This document shows, one piece after another, positions 9,281 to 20,215 of a stretch of DNA of 64,000 bases. Each line of letters starts with the position of its first letter. Position 1 is the first letter of the stretch. The position numbers were made by a program, and so were the translations under genes. Source of the DNA: Zea mays (lineage: Eukaryota; Streptophyta; Magnoliopsida; Poales; Poaceae); the NCBI RefSeq assembly GCF_902167145.1, contig NC_050104.1, positions 5,022,001 through 5,086,000 on the forward strand, written 5' to 3'. Below the pieces are notes generated by a model. The model made no database searches. It saw only the letters and a list, made by a program, of their open reading frames with translations, and was not told where the DNA came from.

Positions 9281-12200
9281 ATGACAAGTGAAGTTGGACA
9301 AGGATCTAGATCCTCGGAGCGCATGGCAGGGTATGATCAATTCATCTCCTTACTGTTTTTCATTCTGCAAATTATATATGTTCATGCCTGCTGTTTTATT
9401 TATAGCCATAAATTTATCCAATATGTTTTGTCGTATTATTACATGACGTGTCTAATGCCTGATCATACTAGTAATATGATAAACCTGTTTGTCTTAATTT
9501 TACAGTCATGCTGTTTATATTGTTATCTGCTTATTTCCAGTTGTTCTGCAATAATCCATGAACCATGTTTATATGCTTATTTTATTTATATGAATTACAT
9601 GCTTCATATGCTTTGTGTTCTCATGATCCATATTGTTATGGATATTTTTGAGATCACGTTTTCCATGTTTGATTATCTATTATATGTCATCATCATAATG
9701 TTAATTTATGGAATTAAAATAATACAGAAAATGCCTATATTTCTAACAATCCAAAAACCTAATGTTAGGCATTTTTCTGTCAGAGGTTTTGCTGCTGTGC
9801 TAAAGCCTGATCCTTTTGATGGTAAAAACTTCTTGATATGGAAAGCTAAAATGGAATTGTGGCTAACTGCAATGTCTTGTTTTCATGCCGCTGAGGGCAA
9901 GCCTGCCAACTTACCTCCTGAGGATGAGGCTAAGTTTAAGGCTGAAGACAACCTCTTTCGAGGAGCAGTAATTAGCGCACTGGATACTAAATTCCAGAAA
10001 AGCTATATCATCCTTCCCACGGGGAAAGAGCTGTGGGATGCACTTGTTGGAAAGTTTGGAGTAACTGACGCTGGTAGCGAGCTGTATCTCATGGAGCAGC
10101 TGTATGACTATAAGATGGTTGAGAACCGATCTGTAGTGGAACAGGCTCATGAGTTTCAGGCACTAGCTAAGGAACTCGAACTTTTTCCTTGTCCTTTGCC
10201 TGACAAGTTTGTGGCTGGCGGTATAATCGCCAAGTTACCACCTTCTTGGAAGGACTTTGCTACCTCTCTCAAACATAAGAGACAAGAGTTCAATGTGGAA
10301 GAGCTCATTGGTACTCTTGATGTTGAGGAAAGGGCTAGAACAAAGGACAGTGGAAAAGGTGTTGAGACCTCTACTGCTAATGTGGTGCAGAAGAGAAACT
10401 TCCGCAAGTTTAACAAGAAGAAAAACCAGAACAAACAAGAGAATGCAAATAAGCCTGTTCATACAACACAGTTTAAAAAGAAGAACAACAATAACAAGGG
10501 AAAGGGAGGATGCTTTGTCTGTGGCAGTGATCAACATTGGGCAAGAGAGTGCCCTGATCGCAAGTTCACTCAAGACAAGAAATCAGCTAATGTTGTAACC
10601 ACTGAAACTGAAGAAGGAACATCTGGGTATGGTAATTCTTTACCATTTGTTCTTTCAGTCTGTAATTCACCTGAGTGGTGGATGGACAGTGGTGCAAACA
10701 TTCATGTGTGTGCTGATGCCTCTATGTTCACTTCCTATCAGGTCGGGAGGTCTGGCGCCTTGTTGATGGGAAATGGGTCGCGTGCTCATGTTCTTGGTGT
10801 TGGTACGGTCATTCTGAAGTTTACTTCGGGAAAGACGGTGCCATTGAAGAGCGTGCAGCATGTGCCCTCTATCAAGAAGAATCTCGTTAGCGCTTCGATG
10901 CTATGTCGAGATGGATATAAAGTTGTTCTTGAGTCTAATAAATGTGTTGTGTCGAAACATGGTAGTTTTGTTGGTAAAGGATATGATTGCGGAGGCTTGT
11001 TCCGCTTATCACTGCATGATGTGTGTAACAAAATGGTGAATTCTGTTAATTTTTCTGATGAGTCAGATTTATGGCATTCACGTTTTTGTCATGCAAGCTT
11101 TGGCTGTCTTATGCGGTTAGCAAATATAAATTTAATTCCTAAATTTAACTTGGTCAAAAAGTCTAAGTGCCATGTGTGTGTTGAATCAAAACAACCCCGC
11201 AAGCCACACAAGGCTGCTGAGGCGAGGAGTTTGGCACCTCTAGAACTTGTTCATTCTGATCTGTGCGAGATGAATGGAATTTTGACCAAAGGTGGTAAAA
11301 GATACTTTCTCACTTTTATAGATGACTCCACTAGATTTTGTTATGTGTATCTCTTAAAAACAAAAGATGAAGCGTTCAATTATTTTAAGGCCTATAAAGC
11401 TGAAGTTGAGAACCAACTTGAGAGGAAAATAAAACGGTTAAGGTCTGATCGAGGTGGAGAATATTTCTCTAATGTGTTCGATGAGTTCTGCGTGGAACAT
11501 GGTATTATTCATGAGAGGACACCGCCATTCTCACCACAATCCAATGGGATTGCTGAAAGGAAAAACCGCACTCTAACAGATTTGGTGAATGCCATGTTGA
11601 GTACAGCGGGATTATCCAAGGCATGGTGGGGTGAGGCGATTTTGACAGCATGTCATGTCCTGAATAGAGTTCCAACAAAGAACAAAGAGATCACTCCATT
11701 TGAGGAATGGGAAAAGAGAAGATTAAATCTCTCATATTTGCGCACTTGGGGTTGTTTGGCTAAAGTGAATGTGCCAATCAACAAAAAGCGTAAACTTGGG
11801 CCTAAAACTGTTGATTGTATATTCCTTGGGTACTCTTTTCACAGCACTGGGTATAGGTTCTTAATTATAAAATCTGATGTGCCTGATATGTATGTTGATA
11901 CTATCATGGAATCAAGAGACGCAACATTTTTTGAGAATGAGTTTCCTATGAAGAATACACCTAGTGATATAAGTCATGAGACTATAATTCCCCATGAGCA
12001 CGAACTGTCGATTCCTATAGATCATGCTGAGGATTCTCACGTGCACATTCCTGAGGAGGATGACACTATAGTCACTCGAAAGAGCAAGAGACAGAGGGTT
12101 GCAAAATCCTTTGGTAATGACTTTATAGTGTACCTTGTGGAAGACACACCATCTACCATTAGTGAGGCATATTCCTCTCCTGATGCTGACTTATGGAAGG

Positions 12201-13690
12201 AAGCAGTAAGGAGTGAGATGGAATCTATTATGTCTAATGGAACTTGGGAGGTCGTTGACCGTCCTTATGGTTGTCAACCTATAGGTTGCAAATGGATCTT
12301 CAAGAAAAAGCTTAGGTCTGATGGTACAATTGAGAGGTACAAGGCAAGGCTTGTGGCCAAAGGATATACCCAAAAGGAGGGTGAAGATTTCTTTGATACC
12401 TACTCACCAGTGGCTCGATTGACTACAATTCGCACATTAATAGCCGTGGCAGCCTCTTATGGTCTTATCATTCATCAGATGGATGTTAAGACAGCTTTCC
12501 TAAATGGAGAGTTGGATGAGGAGATCTATATGGATCAGCCAGAGGGGTTTATTGCGGATGGTCAAGAGAACAAGGTGTGCAGGTTGATAAAATCATTGTA
12601 TGGCCTAAAACAAGCACCTAAGCAATGGCATGAAAAGTTTGATAATACTCTTACAGCAGCTGGCTTTGTTGTAAATGAATCTGACACGTGTGTATACTAT
12701 CGGTATGGTGGGGGTGAGTCTGTTATGCTGTGCCTTTATGTTGATGACATCTTGATCTTTGGATCAAATCTCAATGTGATTGAGGAAGTTAAAAATCTTC
12801 TATCGAGCAATTTCGAGATGAAAGATTTGGGAGAGGCTGATGTCATTCTAAACATCAAGCTTGTTAGAGAAGCTGATGGTGGGGTAACTTTGTTACAATC
12901 CCATTATGTGGAAAAGGTATTGAGTCGCTTTGGTTTTAGTGACTGTGATCCTGCTCCAACACCTTATGACCCCAGTGTGCTATTAAGAAAGAATCGGAGA
13001 ATAGCAAGGGATCAATTGACATACTCCCAAATCATTGGCTCGCTCATGTACCTTGCAAGTGCAACAAGGCCAGACATCTCTTATGCTGTGAGTAAGCTAA
13101 GTCGGTTTGTGTCGAAACCAGGAGATGATCACTGGCGTGCTCTTGAGAGAGTGTTGCGGTATTTGAAAGGTACTATGACATACGGTATTCATTATACCGG
13201 AAACCCAAAAGTGCTGGAAGGCTATTGTGATGCCAACTGGATTTCTGATGCTGATGAGCTTTATGCCACAAGCGGATATGTGTTTCTGTTTGGAGGTGGC
13301 GCTGTTTCCTGGAAGTCTTGCAAGCAGACTATCTTAACGAAGTCTACAATGGAAGCAGAACTCGCAGCATTAGACACTGCTGGGGCTGAGGCCGAGTGGC
13401 TTCGTGATTTCCTTTTGGACTTACCGGTAGTTGAAAAACCGATACCGGCTATTTCCATGAACTGTGACAACCAAACAGTGATTACAAAGGTTAACAGTTC
13501 TAGGAATAACATGAAGTCTACAAGGCATGTTAAGAGGAGATTGAAATCTGTCAGAAAGTTGAAAAACTCCGGAGTTATAACTGTGGATTATGTCCACACA
13601 TCAAATAATCTGGCAGATCAATTTACTAAGGGTCTATCACGCAATGTGATAGAAAGTGCATCGAGGGAAATGGGTATGAGACCCATGTGA
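9281..13690 (+). CDS. Copia gag-pol polyprotein, intact
   Basis: Polyprotein for particle assembly, maturation, reverse transcription and integration. From the LTR the frame is open without a stop to 13690. The ATG at 9281 is the first in frame and gives a hydrophilic start ([17 protein letters not shown]). Domains: Gag (about 9790-10350, [13 protein letters not shown] and LDVEERART), zinc knuckle [15 protein letters not shown] (10511), protease MDSGAN (10685), integrase HHCC and DDE (HSDL near 11252, RSDRGGEY near 11445, GIAERKN near 11550), RT with [11 protein letters not shown] and YVDDILIFG (12737), RNase H with [15 protein letters not shown] and NCDNQ. Codons between 9331 and 9783 encode an unlikely hydrophobic stretch and fit a spliced-out intron, because removing them joins the start directly to Gag in frame. 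All catalytic motifs look intact. Confidence 0.93.
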   Translation: MTSEVGQGSRSSERMAGYDQFISLLFFILQIIYVHACCFIYSHKFIQYVLSYYYMTCLMPDHTSNMINLFVLILQSCCLYCYLLISSCSAIIHEPCLYAYFIYMNYMLHMLCVLMIHIVMDIFEITFSMFDYLLYVIIIMLIYGIKIIQKMPIFLTIQKPNVRHFSVRGFAAVLKPDPFDGKNFLIWKAKMELWLTAMSCFHAAEGKPANLPPEDEAKFKAEDNLFRGAVISALDTKFQKSYIILPTGKELWDALVGKFGVTDAGSELYLMEQLYDYKMVENRSVVEQAHEFQALAKELELFPCPLPDKFVAGGIIAKLPPSWKDFATSLKHKRQEFNVEELIGTLDVEERARTKDSGKGVETSTANVVQKRNFRKFNKKKNQNKQENANKPVHTTQFKKKNNNNKGKGGCFVCGSDQHWARECPDRKFTQDKKSANVVTTETEEGTSGYGNSLPFVLSVCNSPEWWMDSGANIHVCADASMFTSYQVGRSGALLMGNGSRAHVLGVGTVILKFTSGKTVPLKSVQHVPSIKKNLVSASMLCRDGYKVVLESNKCVVSKHGSFVGKGYDCGGLFRLSLHDVCNKMVNSVNFSDESDLWHSRFCHASFGCLMRLANINLIPKFNLVKKSKCHVCVESKQPRKPHKAAEARSLAPLELVHSDLCEMNGILTKGGKRYFLTFIDDSTRFCYVYLLKTKDEAFNYFKAYKAEVENQLERKIKRLRSDRGGEYFSNVFDEFCVEHGIIHERTPPFSPQSNGIAERKNRTLTDLVNAMLSTAGLSKAWWGEAILTACHVLNRVPTKNKEITPFEEWEKRRLNLSYLRTWGCLAKVNVPINKKRKLGPKTVDCIFLGYSFHSTGYRFLIIKSDVPDMYVDTIMESRDATFFENEFPMKNTPSDISHETIIPHEHELSIPIDHAEDSHVHIPEEDDTIVTRKSKRQRVAKSFGNDFIVYLVEDTPSTISEAYSSPDADLWKEAVRSEMESIMSNGTWEVVDRPYGCQPIGCKWIFKKKLRSDGTIERYKARLVAKGYTQKEGEDFFDTYSPVARLTTIRTLIAVAASYGLIIHQMDVKTAFLNGELDEEIYMDQPEGFIADGQENKVCRLIKSLYGLKQAPKQWHEKFDNTLTAAGFVVNESDTCVYYRYGGGESVMLCLYVDDILIFGSNLNVIEEVKNLLSSNFEMKDLGEADVILNIKLVREADGGVTLLQSHYVEKVLSRFGFSDCDPAPTPYDPSVLLRKNRRIARDQLTYSQIIGSLMYLASATRPDISYAVSKLSRFVSKPGDDHWRALERVLRYLKGTMTYGIHYTGNPKVLEGYCDANWISDADELYATSGYVFLFGGGAVSWKSCKQTILTKSTMEAELAALDTAGAEAEWLRDFLLDLPVVEKPIPAISMNCDNQTVITKVNSSRNNMKSTRHVKRRLKSVRKLKNSGVITVDYVHTSNNLADQFTKGLSRNVIESASREMGMRPM
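9331..9783 (+). other. Candidate intron across the LTR/leader boundary
   Basis: Begins GTATGATC after CAGG and ends TTTTTCTGTCAG. It is AT- and T-rich between GC-richer exons, is 453 bp (divisible by three) and has no stop. Removing it joins MAG to [13 protein letters not shown], a normal Gag start for this family. It includes the LTR end at 9748 and the first 35 bases after it, where the primer binding site must lie. This is an inference from splice-site and frame evidence. Confidence 0.6.
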
Positions 13691-14231
13691 GATCTACTCT
13701 AGTGGTAACCTGCTCTATGTGATCGGAGATCCCGTGAAGTAGAGTGGAGAAACAAGCTAGGAGTAGATTGTGAGGAAAGATCCCTTCTTTTAACTCATTT
13801 CTGATGCACATCTTTCCTATCTGTAAGGCAGGATGGTTTTTACCTTAATGTATTCCAAGAGTCTTATAAAGGTGAGATGTTGTCCTACAGAACATCTTCT
13901 GAGGAATACACCTATATGAGTCAGACTGCTAGTCACAGTCTATGGGATTTGGGTAATCCCTAAATACTCATGAAAGGCACTGAAGTGAGACTTATATGCT
14001 TCTAAACAGCGGGAATACCCTTCTGCAGCCTAGTATCAGCAAAGGATTTGAGTGAATCTTATTTCGCACAAAACTGTCAATTCAAGGCATAGTCCATTGT
14101 TCAGTTGTGAATAAGTGAAACTCTTATTCTAGATGGATGTTCAACTTAACAGTCTCCATCGAAACACTGGTATATCAAAGGATTGTGATTCTGATACTTC
14201 ATCATTACAAACCCTAGAGTTTGGTGGGGAT
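13691..14231 (+). other. 3' untranslated region and polypurine tract of the Tork-type element
   Basis: No open frame of note follows the pol stop. The last bases, GTTTGGTGGGGAT (14219-14231), form the polypurine tract that primes plus-strand DNA next to the 3' LTR. Confidence 0.8.
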
Positions 14232-15441
14232 TGTTGGATCTTTTATGGGCTTGGCCCATTTATTGAATAAACTCTATGGTGTGTAATGGTGGAGAATACC
14301 AATAGTACCACATTGGAAGTCCAAGGGTCTTTTGCCTTGACTTATATGGTGGGATTTATTCCACTTAACTTGAGAAGTCAAGAAATGGACAAGGGCGTGC
14401 CACACGCGCGCGCGCGCCGCCGCCGCCGCCGCCGGCCGGGCCGGGCCGGGCGTGGCGTGGCGTGGCGAGGCGAGGCGAGGCGAGGCGAGGCAGACAGGCG
14501 AGCGGGCGTGGTGTGGTTGTGTTAATTTTTAGCACTCACTAACCGCGTCAGCCGAGTGACCCTGTCTCTTCGTCTGCCGAGTGACTCTGTCTCTCCGTCA
14601 GCCAGCCGAGTGACCCTTCTCCTTCAGCTGCCGACTTATGGCGTGACTCGGCAAGAGCTGGCCGACTCATGGCATAACTCGGCAACAGCTGGCCGACTCT
14701 TGGCGTGACTCGGCGACCTTTCTCCTTCAACTTCCCTCTGCGAGAGGTTAAATAGAGGAGCACCCCTGTCATTCGGTACACGCGAGCAAACACTTTCAGA
14801 ACACAGTCCAGCAGCCGAGTGAGGGTATTTTCATCTCGTGACTCTGCGCGCACAGAGAAGCGAGAGGGCAGGTGCCTCCGGAGCCCTTGCCGTTCGAGAC
14901 CTTGCACGAGGGATCGGCAATTAGGTTTTTGGGGAGCGTCTACGCGACTGCCCAAAGTCTTCTTCCTGCTGACATGACAAGTGAAGTTGGACAAGGATCT
15001 AGATCCTCGGAGCGCATGGCAGGGTATGATCAATTCATCTCCTTACTGTTTTTCATTCTGCAAATTATATATGTTCATGCCTGCTGTTTTATTTATAGCC
15101 ATAAATTTATCCAATATGTTTTGTCGTATTATTACATGACGTGTCTAATGCCTGATCATACTAGTAATATGATAAACCTGTTTGTCTTAATTTTACAGTC
15201 ATGCTGTTTATATTGTTATCTGCTTATTTCCAGTTGTTCTGCAATAATCCATGAACCATGTTTATATGCTTATTTTATTTATATGAATTACATGCTTCAT
15301 ATGCTTTGTGTTCTCATGATCCATATTGTTATGGATATTTTTGAGATCACGTTTTCCATGTTTGATTATCTATTATATGTCATCATCATAATGTTAATTT
15401 ATGGAATTAAAATAATACAGAAAATGCCTATATTTCTAACA
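14232..15441 (+). repeat. 3' LTR of the Tork-type element
   Basis: 1210 bp with the same ends as the 5' LTR and followed by the TACAC duplication. The frame that opens gag in the 5' copy is also open here until 15453, where it runs into flanking DNA, as expected of a duplicate LTR and not of a separate gene. Confidence 0.95.
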
Positions 15442-15915
15442 TACACGACCTAGCACTTGCGAAGATGCGGTGTTTGACGTACGGGGCCGAGTCTAGGAGA
15501 AATGATTCGAGCAGGGAACGCAAGAAGAAGAAAAAGGAGGGAGGGAGGCAACGATGATGAGCGAAGAAAGGCTTCGCTCTGCCGTGCCGCCTTGCTTGCT
15601 AGCTAGCTAGCTAAGCCTTTTTAGGGTCCGGACGAGCTGAGCAGAGAAAGAAAGAAAAAACTAGGGCAGCGTTTGGCATCAAGATTCCAAATGTTCTCAT
15701 CGCCCCCCCTGCCCTGCTTGTGCTGCTTTACGAGGGGGATCATTAGGCCATGTTCTTGCCTTAAGTAGAATCTCTTTGCGCAAGGCCGTATGTATATGTC
15801 CGCCCTGATGACGCGCGCGTCACGAACTTGCAGCATGAAATGTGGGGTTTTATTGGCTCCCGTCCGAAGCTTGTTTCCCGCAAGAATTTCAACGGTTCCA
15901 CCTCTTCGGAAACAA

Positions 15916-15916
<1 letters not shown>

Positions 15917-15957
<41 letters not shown>

Positions 15958-15980
15958 AATAAATAAATAAAATAAAATAA
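15917..15980 (+). repeat. TAA/TAAA microsatellite
   Basis: About 11 TAA units followed by TAAA and TAAAA units. Likely length-variable. Confidence 0.95.
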
Positions 15981-18151
15981 AAACAGTGGGATCGCTCTGC
16001 CTAGCGTAGTGTAGTGTAGGGGACGATGGGGGCACGCGGCCCACATGATGGCATGTTCTGGGAGTGCATGACGCGCGCGGGCGGTTGCGTCTGCTTCGTT
16101 CTGGCCGGGTTTCCAGAGCAACTGGAGAGAAGAGGCGAGTGTCTGTGGTGGGCGCTCCGGCTCTGCCATGGCCCATAGGGCACCAGACCAGTTGGGGGGC
16201 AAGCAGCCAGGAATATAATATAAGGGGTCGATCAATTCATCAATACTATCTGATAAAAAAATATCGTATAATGTTATCAAGTTTAAGCACTCGACATGGA
16301 ATAAGAATTTTAGATCTTTATAAATTATTTTAGTGGATGAGTCCATTTTCTAGCTAATTGATATATTTAATTAAAGTTGTAGCGTAAGAACAATACTAAA
16401 ATAATAAAGACGATATAACGATGAATATTTGACTGATGAGATTCAACTTTTATATAATGACTCTAATATTAATGAGGCAGCTAACAATTTTTTGAGAGAA
16501 TTCAAAAATCCAACTAGCCTCGAGGATTCATGAAAATTCGTCAAACTACGCAGGTACACGTCAAATTTGTCGTCTACACACCAATTATAAGGTGACAACT
16601 TTAGTTGAAATTTGTAGATTTTATTATCCACGAGATCTAATGTAGTATGTTTATAAGTTGCTGGCGCTCATTCTGCTGCTTCGCGTGATCACCTTCTTTG
16701 GACTTTGGTTGTAGGACTATGGCAGAGGCAAGTCAAGTGGTCAGCGGTAATCGCAACTGCCTAGCCAGACGATAGAATGAATCATAAAGGAGTGAGGTTT
16801 AGATATTAGCGTCTGAAGCGAATTAGGTTTGACGTTGTATGCATCGATTGGTCATTCAACGAATATTTTATCTTATATTCTGTCTTTTTTAGACTTTGGT
16901 TGGCATACTACAACATAGTTATGGATCATGTATTACTAAACACTATATTACACATTTGATTAATTGTGATGCACAAAATTTAGAATATATATATATATAT
17001 ATAATTTAGACTATATATATATTCTTGTATGTGTTGCAGCGTTGGGAGGGGCCATAGCCCTGCCGGCCCCCCCCCCCCTTGGCTCCGCCCCCGGGCAAGA
17101 CCCAGCATCTGCATGCTTGCCTTGCCTTGGCTGGTCGTCCTGCAGCGCTGGCCGCCTCGCTGCTCAGCCATGCATCTCTTGTCCAAAAGACAGGTGACTT
17201 GCTTTGAGTGTGCATCAATATACTAGACATTCAGATGCTATATATTGTCCATGCCGTGCATATCCAACCCTGGAGAGCTTATTACTCCTACTAGAGAAAT
17301 TAAAAATGGGAGGTGAGAGGAGAGCTACCGAATCCGGGGAAGAAGCTGATATTGGTCTGGTGACTGCCCACTAGCAAAGTAGCAATACCGTTACTGCCAC
17401 TCACATTGGACTCCAGTCTAAGTAGGAGCATTCCAACTTTCTGAGCTGTGTGTATCTTACTACCATGCGATGCGTTGCTCATTTTAACTTGCATTGGCAT
17501 CTCTCCAGCGATCACATGTTGCTTCAAGGATTTTTTTTTTTGCTTCGCGACACCGGAATACACACACACAGCTTTAACTCTGCCGCCTGTCGCGGCTGTA
17601 CATTCCCTTGCACGTATCCGTTGACAGGCAGGAATCCTCGTGGGCGAGGGCGAGGGCGAGGCTCCATTGTTTACATGCTCGACACGTACCGCCTAGGGTT
17701 GCGCGACAAGTTCAAGCCTTTTTTTTATATATATACACGTATTCGCCGAGAAATAGAAAACGAAATGTCAGGCTCATCACATGGACCCCTTGCGTTCCCA
17801 AAGCGCAACGCAACACGGCCGCGTCGGAGGGTCAGGTCAGGCCCAGCTCGGGAAATGGGAGCCTTGGCCCAGAGAGACGCGAGGCGAGGCGACGCGACGC
17901 ACGGGGGGCAGCCGGGCAGGGCAGCTGCGACTAACCACCATCGAGCTGGTCGATCGGGCCCACGTGGACGTGGGCGCACGCGCATGCCTGCCGGGGACAG
18001 AATTATGGGAAGACGATGCCACTCGGCTATCGACAGATCCGTTGAAGCGAAAGCGATCGACCAAGCCTGATCAGTCGAGTGCTTGGATCCTGCACGTCTG
18101 CTTGTCCATGCCCTCCATACAGGATGCTCCTTCCATTTATACGTACAAGGC

Positions 18152-18274
18152 CGCACCGCTTGTTCGGTCATTTCCATTTCATATGGATTGGAAAAGATTT
18201 TTGACTTACTACATATCGAAACACACTCAATCCTCTTCAATTCATATGAATTGGGGTTTCAAACGAACATGCCC
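18152..18274. mobile_element. Possible degenerate MITE
   Basis: The left end GCTTGTTCGGTCATTTCC then TTTCATATGGATTGG is roughly mirrored by the right end, which reads reversed GCATGTTCGTTTGAAACCC then AATTCATATGAATTG. The CTTGTTCGG-type ends with inner ATCCATATGGATTGG-like palindromes recall common grass MITEs. No clear target duplication was found. Confidence 0.4.
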
Positions 18275-18407
18275 AAATGTGTTGGAAAGAAGGCTCTATC
18301 CAAGGTTTTCGAGTAACGTTTTCCAGCGTTGTGAGTCTAATTTAGGAATCGGCCGGTAAAAGCTTTAGTAGTCTACTTCAGCAAATTGGAGGAAGAAGCC
18401 AAGCTTC

Positions 18408-19008
18408 TGTTGACGCCGATTCGGACGCCAATCACTGCGATGATAACCAGTGCCGTTGTCCTCTACAGAGGCGCTGACGGTCCGCGACCTGATGCAGGGC
18501 TCGGGTTCCTGCCTGACGAGCCGGACGGTCCGCGCGCACGCGCAGGGGCGGTGAAGGTCACCGACGTCGCTTGGATCTCGCTTCTGGGAGGGATCCCGTC
18601 GGGGAGGAGAGATCCTAGGTGTTGTCTAGGGTCGGTAGGCCGACCTAGACACCTCTAATCGATATAGAGCCGAAGAGAATCGAATAATTTGGGGATTGAC
18701 AGGCTAAACTAGTACTAAACTAGAACTACTACTAATGGCTAAAGTAAAACGAGAGATAAACTGAGTATTGATTCGATTATTGATGATTAATCGGCTATAT
18801 TCCTCTATATTTATAGAGGAGGGGGGCTGGACCCGTTACAAACCAATCTCTCGAGTTAATTCTGCGAATTTAGCCAACAACCGTAGCAAGAAACTCGGAA
18901 CCCTAACTAATCATGTGCACGCGCGGACCGTCCGCACCACCAGTGCGAACCGTCCAGACCGCGAACCGTCCGGTTGTCCATTTTGGTGCCCAATATATGT
19001 CCCCTGCA
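18408..19008 (-). mobile_element. LTR of a Tat-type Gypsy element (3' LTR, minus strand)
   Basis: Left edge TGTTGACGCCG is the complement of an LTR ending CGGCGTCAACA. The right edge is less certain, near CCCCTGCA at 19008. On the minus strand it has a TATA box in CCTCTATAAATATAGAGG (about 18798-18818) and CGGACGGTCCGC-type GC palindromes (18475-18535, 18924-18975). It lies directly downstream of the Gypsy integrase region at 19050-20215, as a 3' LTR should. Confidence 0.68.
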
Positions 19009-19019
19009 TTTTGGCAGAG

Positions 19020-20215
19020 CTGAATGAACCAAAAGCAACTAACACGATGTGATCACATCGGTTTCCTTGGGCATCTTGCCACATACTAGGATGGTACTGT
19101 TTGAGGAAACGCCCGTTTAACGCCTTGGGCAAGTCTTTGCCTTGTAATGTTTGCAACAAGTAGACGTTACCAGACATCACCTGTATGACCTTATAAGGGC
19201 CTTCCCAGCTTGGCGACCACCTCCCAAACTTCCGGTCTTTGCTTCTTAGAGGCGGGATGGTCTTCCATACCAGGTCCCCTACTTGGAACAATTTAGCCTT
19301 GACCTTCTTATTGTAAGCTTTGGCGACCATGATCTTGTCCTTTTCTATTTCTCCTAAGGCTGTCACTCTCTTGTCGGTCACTTCATCAATATTATCCATC
19401 ATTGAATTATAATAATCACCGATAGTCAGATCATTTTGCTTGGCGAACCTGACAGCATTTAAACTTATCTCTACATGTAACACTGCTTCTTGCTCATGGA
19501 CAATCTCAAACGGAGATACTCTAGTAGCACAATGTTTAGATATTCTATGAGCCCATAAAGCTTCGGACAAAATTCTATGCCAATGCTTAGGATGATCAGA
19601 TATCTTCTTTTTTATCAAACTAATCAATGTCCTATTACTAGACTCGACCTGTCCATTGGCCTGAGCATAATATGGAGATGAATTGAGCAATTTAATTCTA
19701 CATAATTCAGCAAACTCACGTACCTTTTTTGACATAAAAGAAGCCCCCTGGTCTGTAGTCAAAGTCTGGGGAATGCCGAATCTATGAATAATATGTTCAG
19801 TTACGAACTCAATTACCTCCCTATGTGTCATGTTCTTCAGAGCAACGACTTCAGTCCTTTTGGTAAAGTAGTCAGTGGCTACTAACACAAACCGATGCCC
19901 TTTTGACGATGAAGGATGAATATCTCCTATAAAGTCCAATCCTCATCCTCTGAAAGGCCAAGGTTTAATGATAGGATGTAATTCGACTGCGGGGACCAAA
20001 TGTAGGTCACCGAATTTCTGACATACTTGGCACCCTTTGTAGTACTTGAAATGATTAGCTATCATGTTAGGCCAATAGAACCCAGATCTTCACAATAACC
20101 ACTTCATCTTCAGAGCCGATTGATGGGTACCACAAATTCCTTCATGTACTTCGGCCATGGCTAATATAGCATCACTTGGGCCCAAGCACTTAAGAACAGT
20201 ACTAGAATACCATTA
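19020..20215 (-). pseudogene. Tat-type Gypsy integrase, fragment with stops
   Basis: The minus strand encodes the integrase end of a Tat-lineage Gypsy polyprotein. The zinc-binding part is seen as HEGICGTHQSALKMKW, FYWPNMI and YYKGCQVCQKF, followed by the core with MDFIGDIHPSSSKGHRF, VATDYFTK, TTDQGASF and NGQVESSNR (D, D and E present) and the C-terminal GDLVWK then GRWSPSWEGPYKV. Two TGA stops break it, at 20090-20092 and 19943-19945. RT and RNase H are missing; the fragment stops near 20215. The open frame continues past the natural end into the LTR until 18911. It is a truncated dead element. Confidence 0.88.

Larger units (their letters stand above)
8535..9748 (+). repeat. 5' LTR of the Tork-type element
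   Basis: 1214 bp. U3 holds the GC-rich repeat block 8701-8830, the GCCGAGTGAC and GCCGA..TCGGC repeats 8850-9025, and a TATA-like TTAAATAG near 9053. The gag start and most of a candidate intron lie in its 3' part. It differs from the 3' LTR mainly in the GC-rich block and by one base near 8606 (ATATTACC against ATAGTACC). Confidence 0.95.
8535..15441 (+). mobile_element. Complete Tork-type Copia LTR retrotransposon
   Basis: 6907 bp with LTRs 8535-9748 and 14232-15441 that both begin TGTTGGATC and end TTTCTAACA. A perfect TACAC target duplication flanks it (8530-8534 and 15442-15446). Domain order is Gag, protease, integrase, RT, RNase H (Copia order), with a Tnt1/Tork-like Gag. A purine-rich tract GTTTGGTGGGGAT (14219-14231) abuts the 3' LTR. 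Outside one GC-rich repeat block and a few bases the LTRs are identical over long stretches, so the insertion is young. The gag-pol frame has no stop. It is the only element here that looks able to encode a full polyprotein. Confidence 0.95.
15447..18407. other. Low-copy island, no gene recognised
   Basis: Continues 7288-8534 across the Copia insertion. Composition alternates between AT-rich (16200-17030) and GC-rich (17030-17160, 17640-18080). Marked features are a TAA/TAAA microsatellite (15917-15980), a C run (about 17070-17082) and a short TA run (16986-17002). Several open frames exceed 100 codons (for example 17450-18070 plus and 17725-18240 minus), overlap on opposite strands and show no recognisable domain, so I do not call them genes. 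No repeat elsewhere in the window matches it. It may hold promoter or fragment sequence of a host gene. Confidence 0.45.

Noticed and set aside
8855..9340. 161-codon minus-strand frame, found identically at 14548-15033
   Set aside because: Both copies lie in the two LTRs of one element, antisense to its transcript. Identity reflects the recent insertion, not selection.
17450..18240. Overlapping frames of 170-206 codons on both strands
   Set aside because: Opposite-strand overlap, no recognisable domain and odd composition. Kept as unannotated low-copy DNA.
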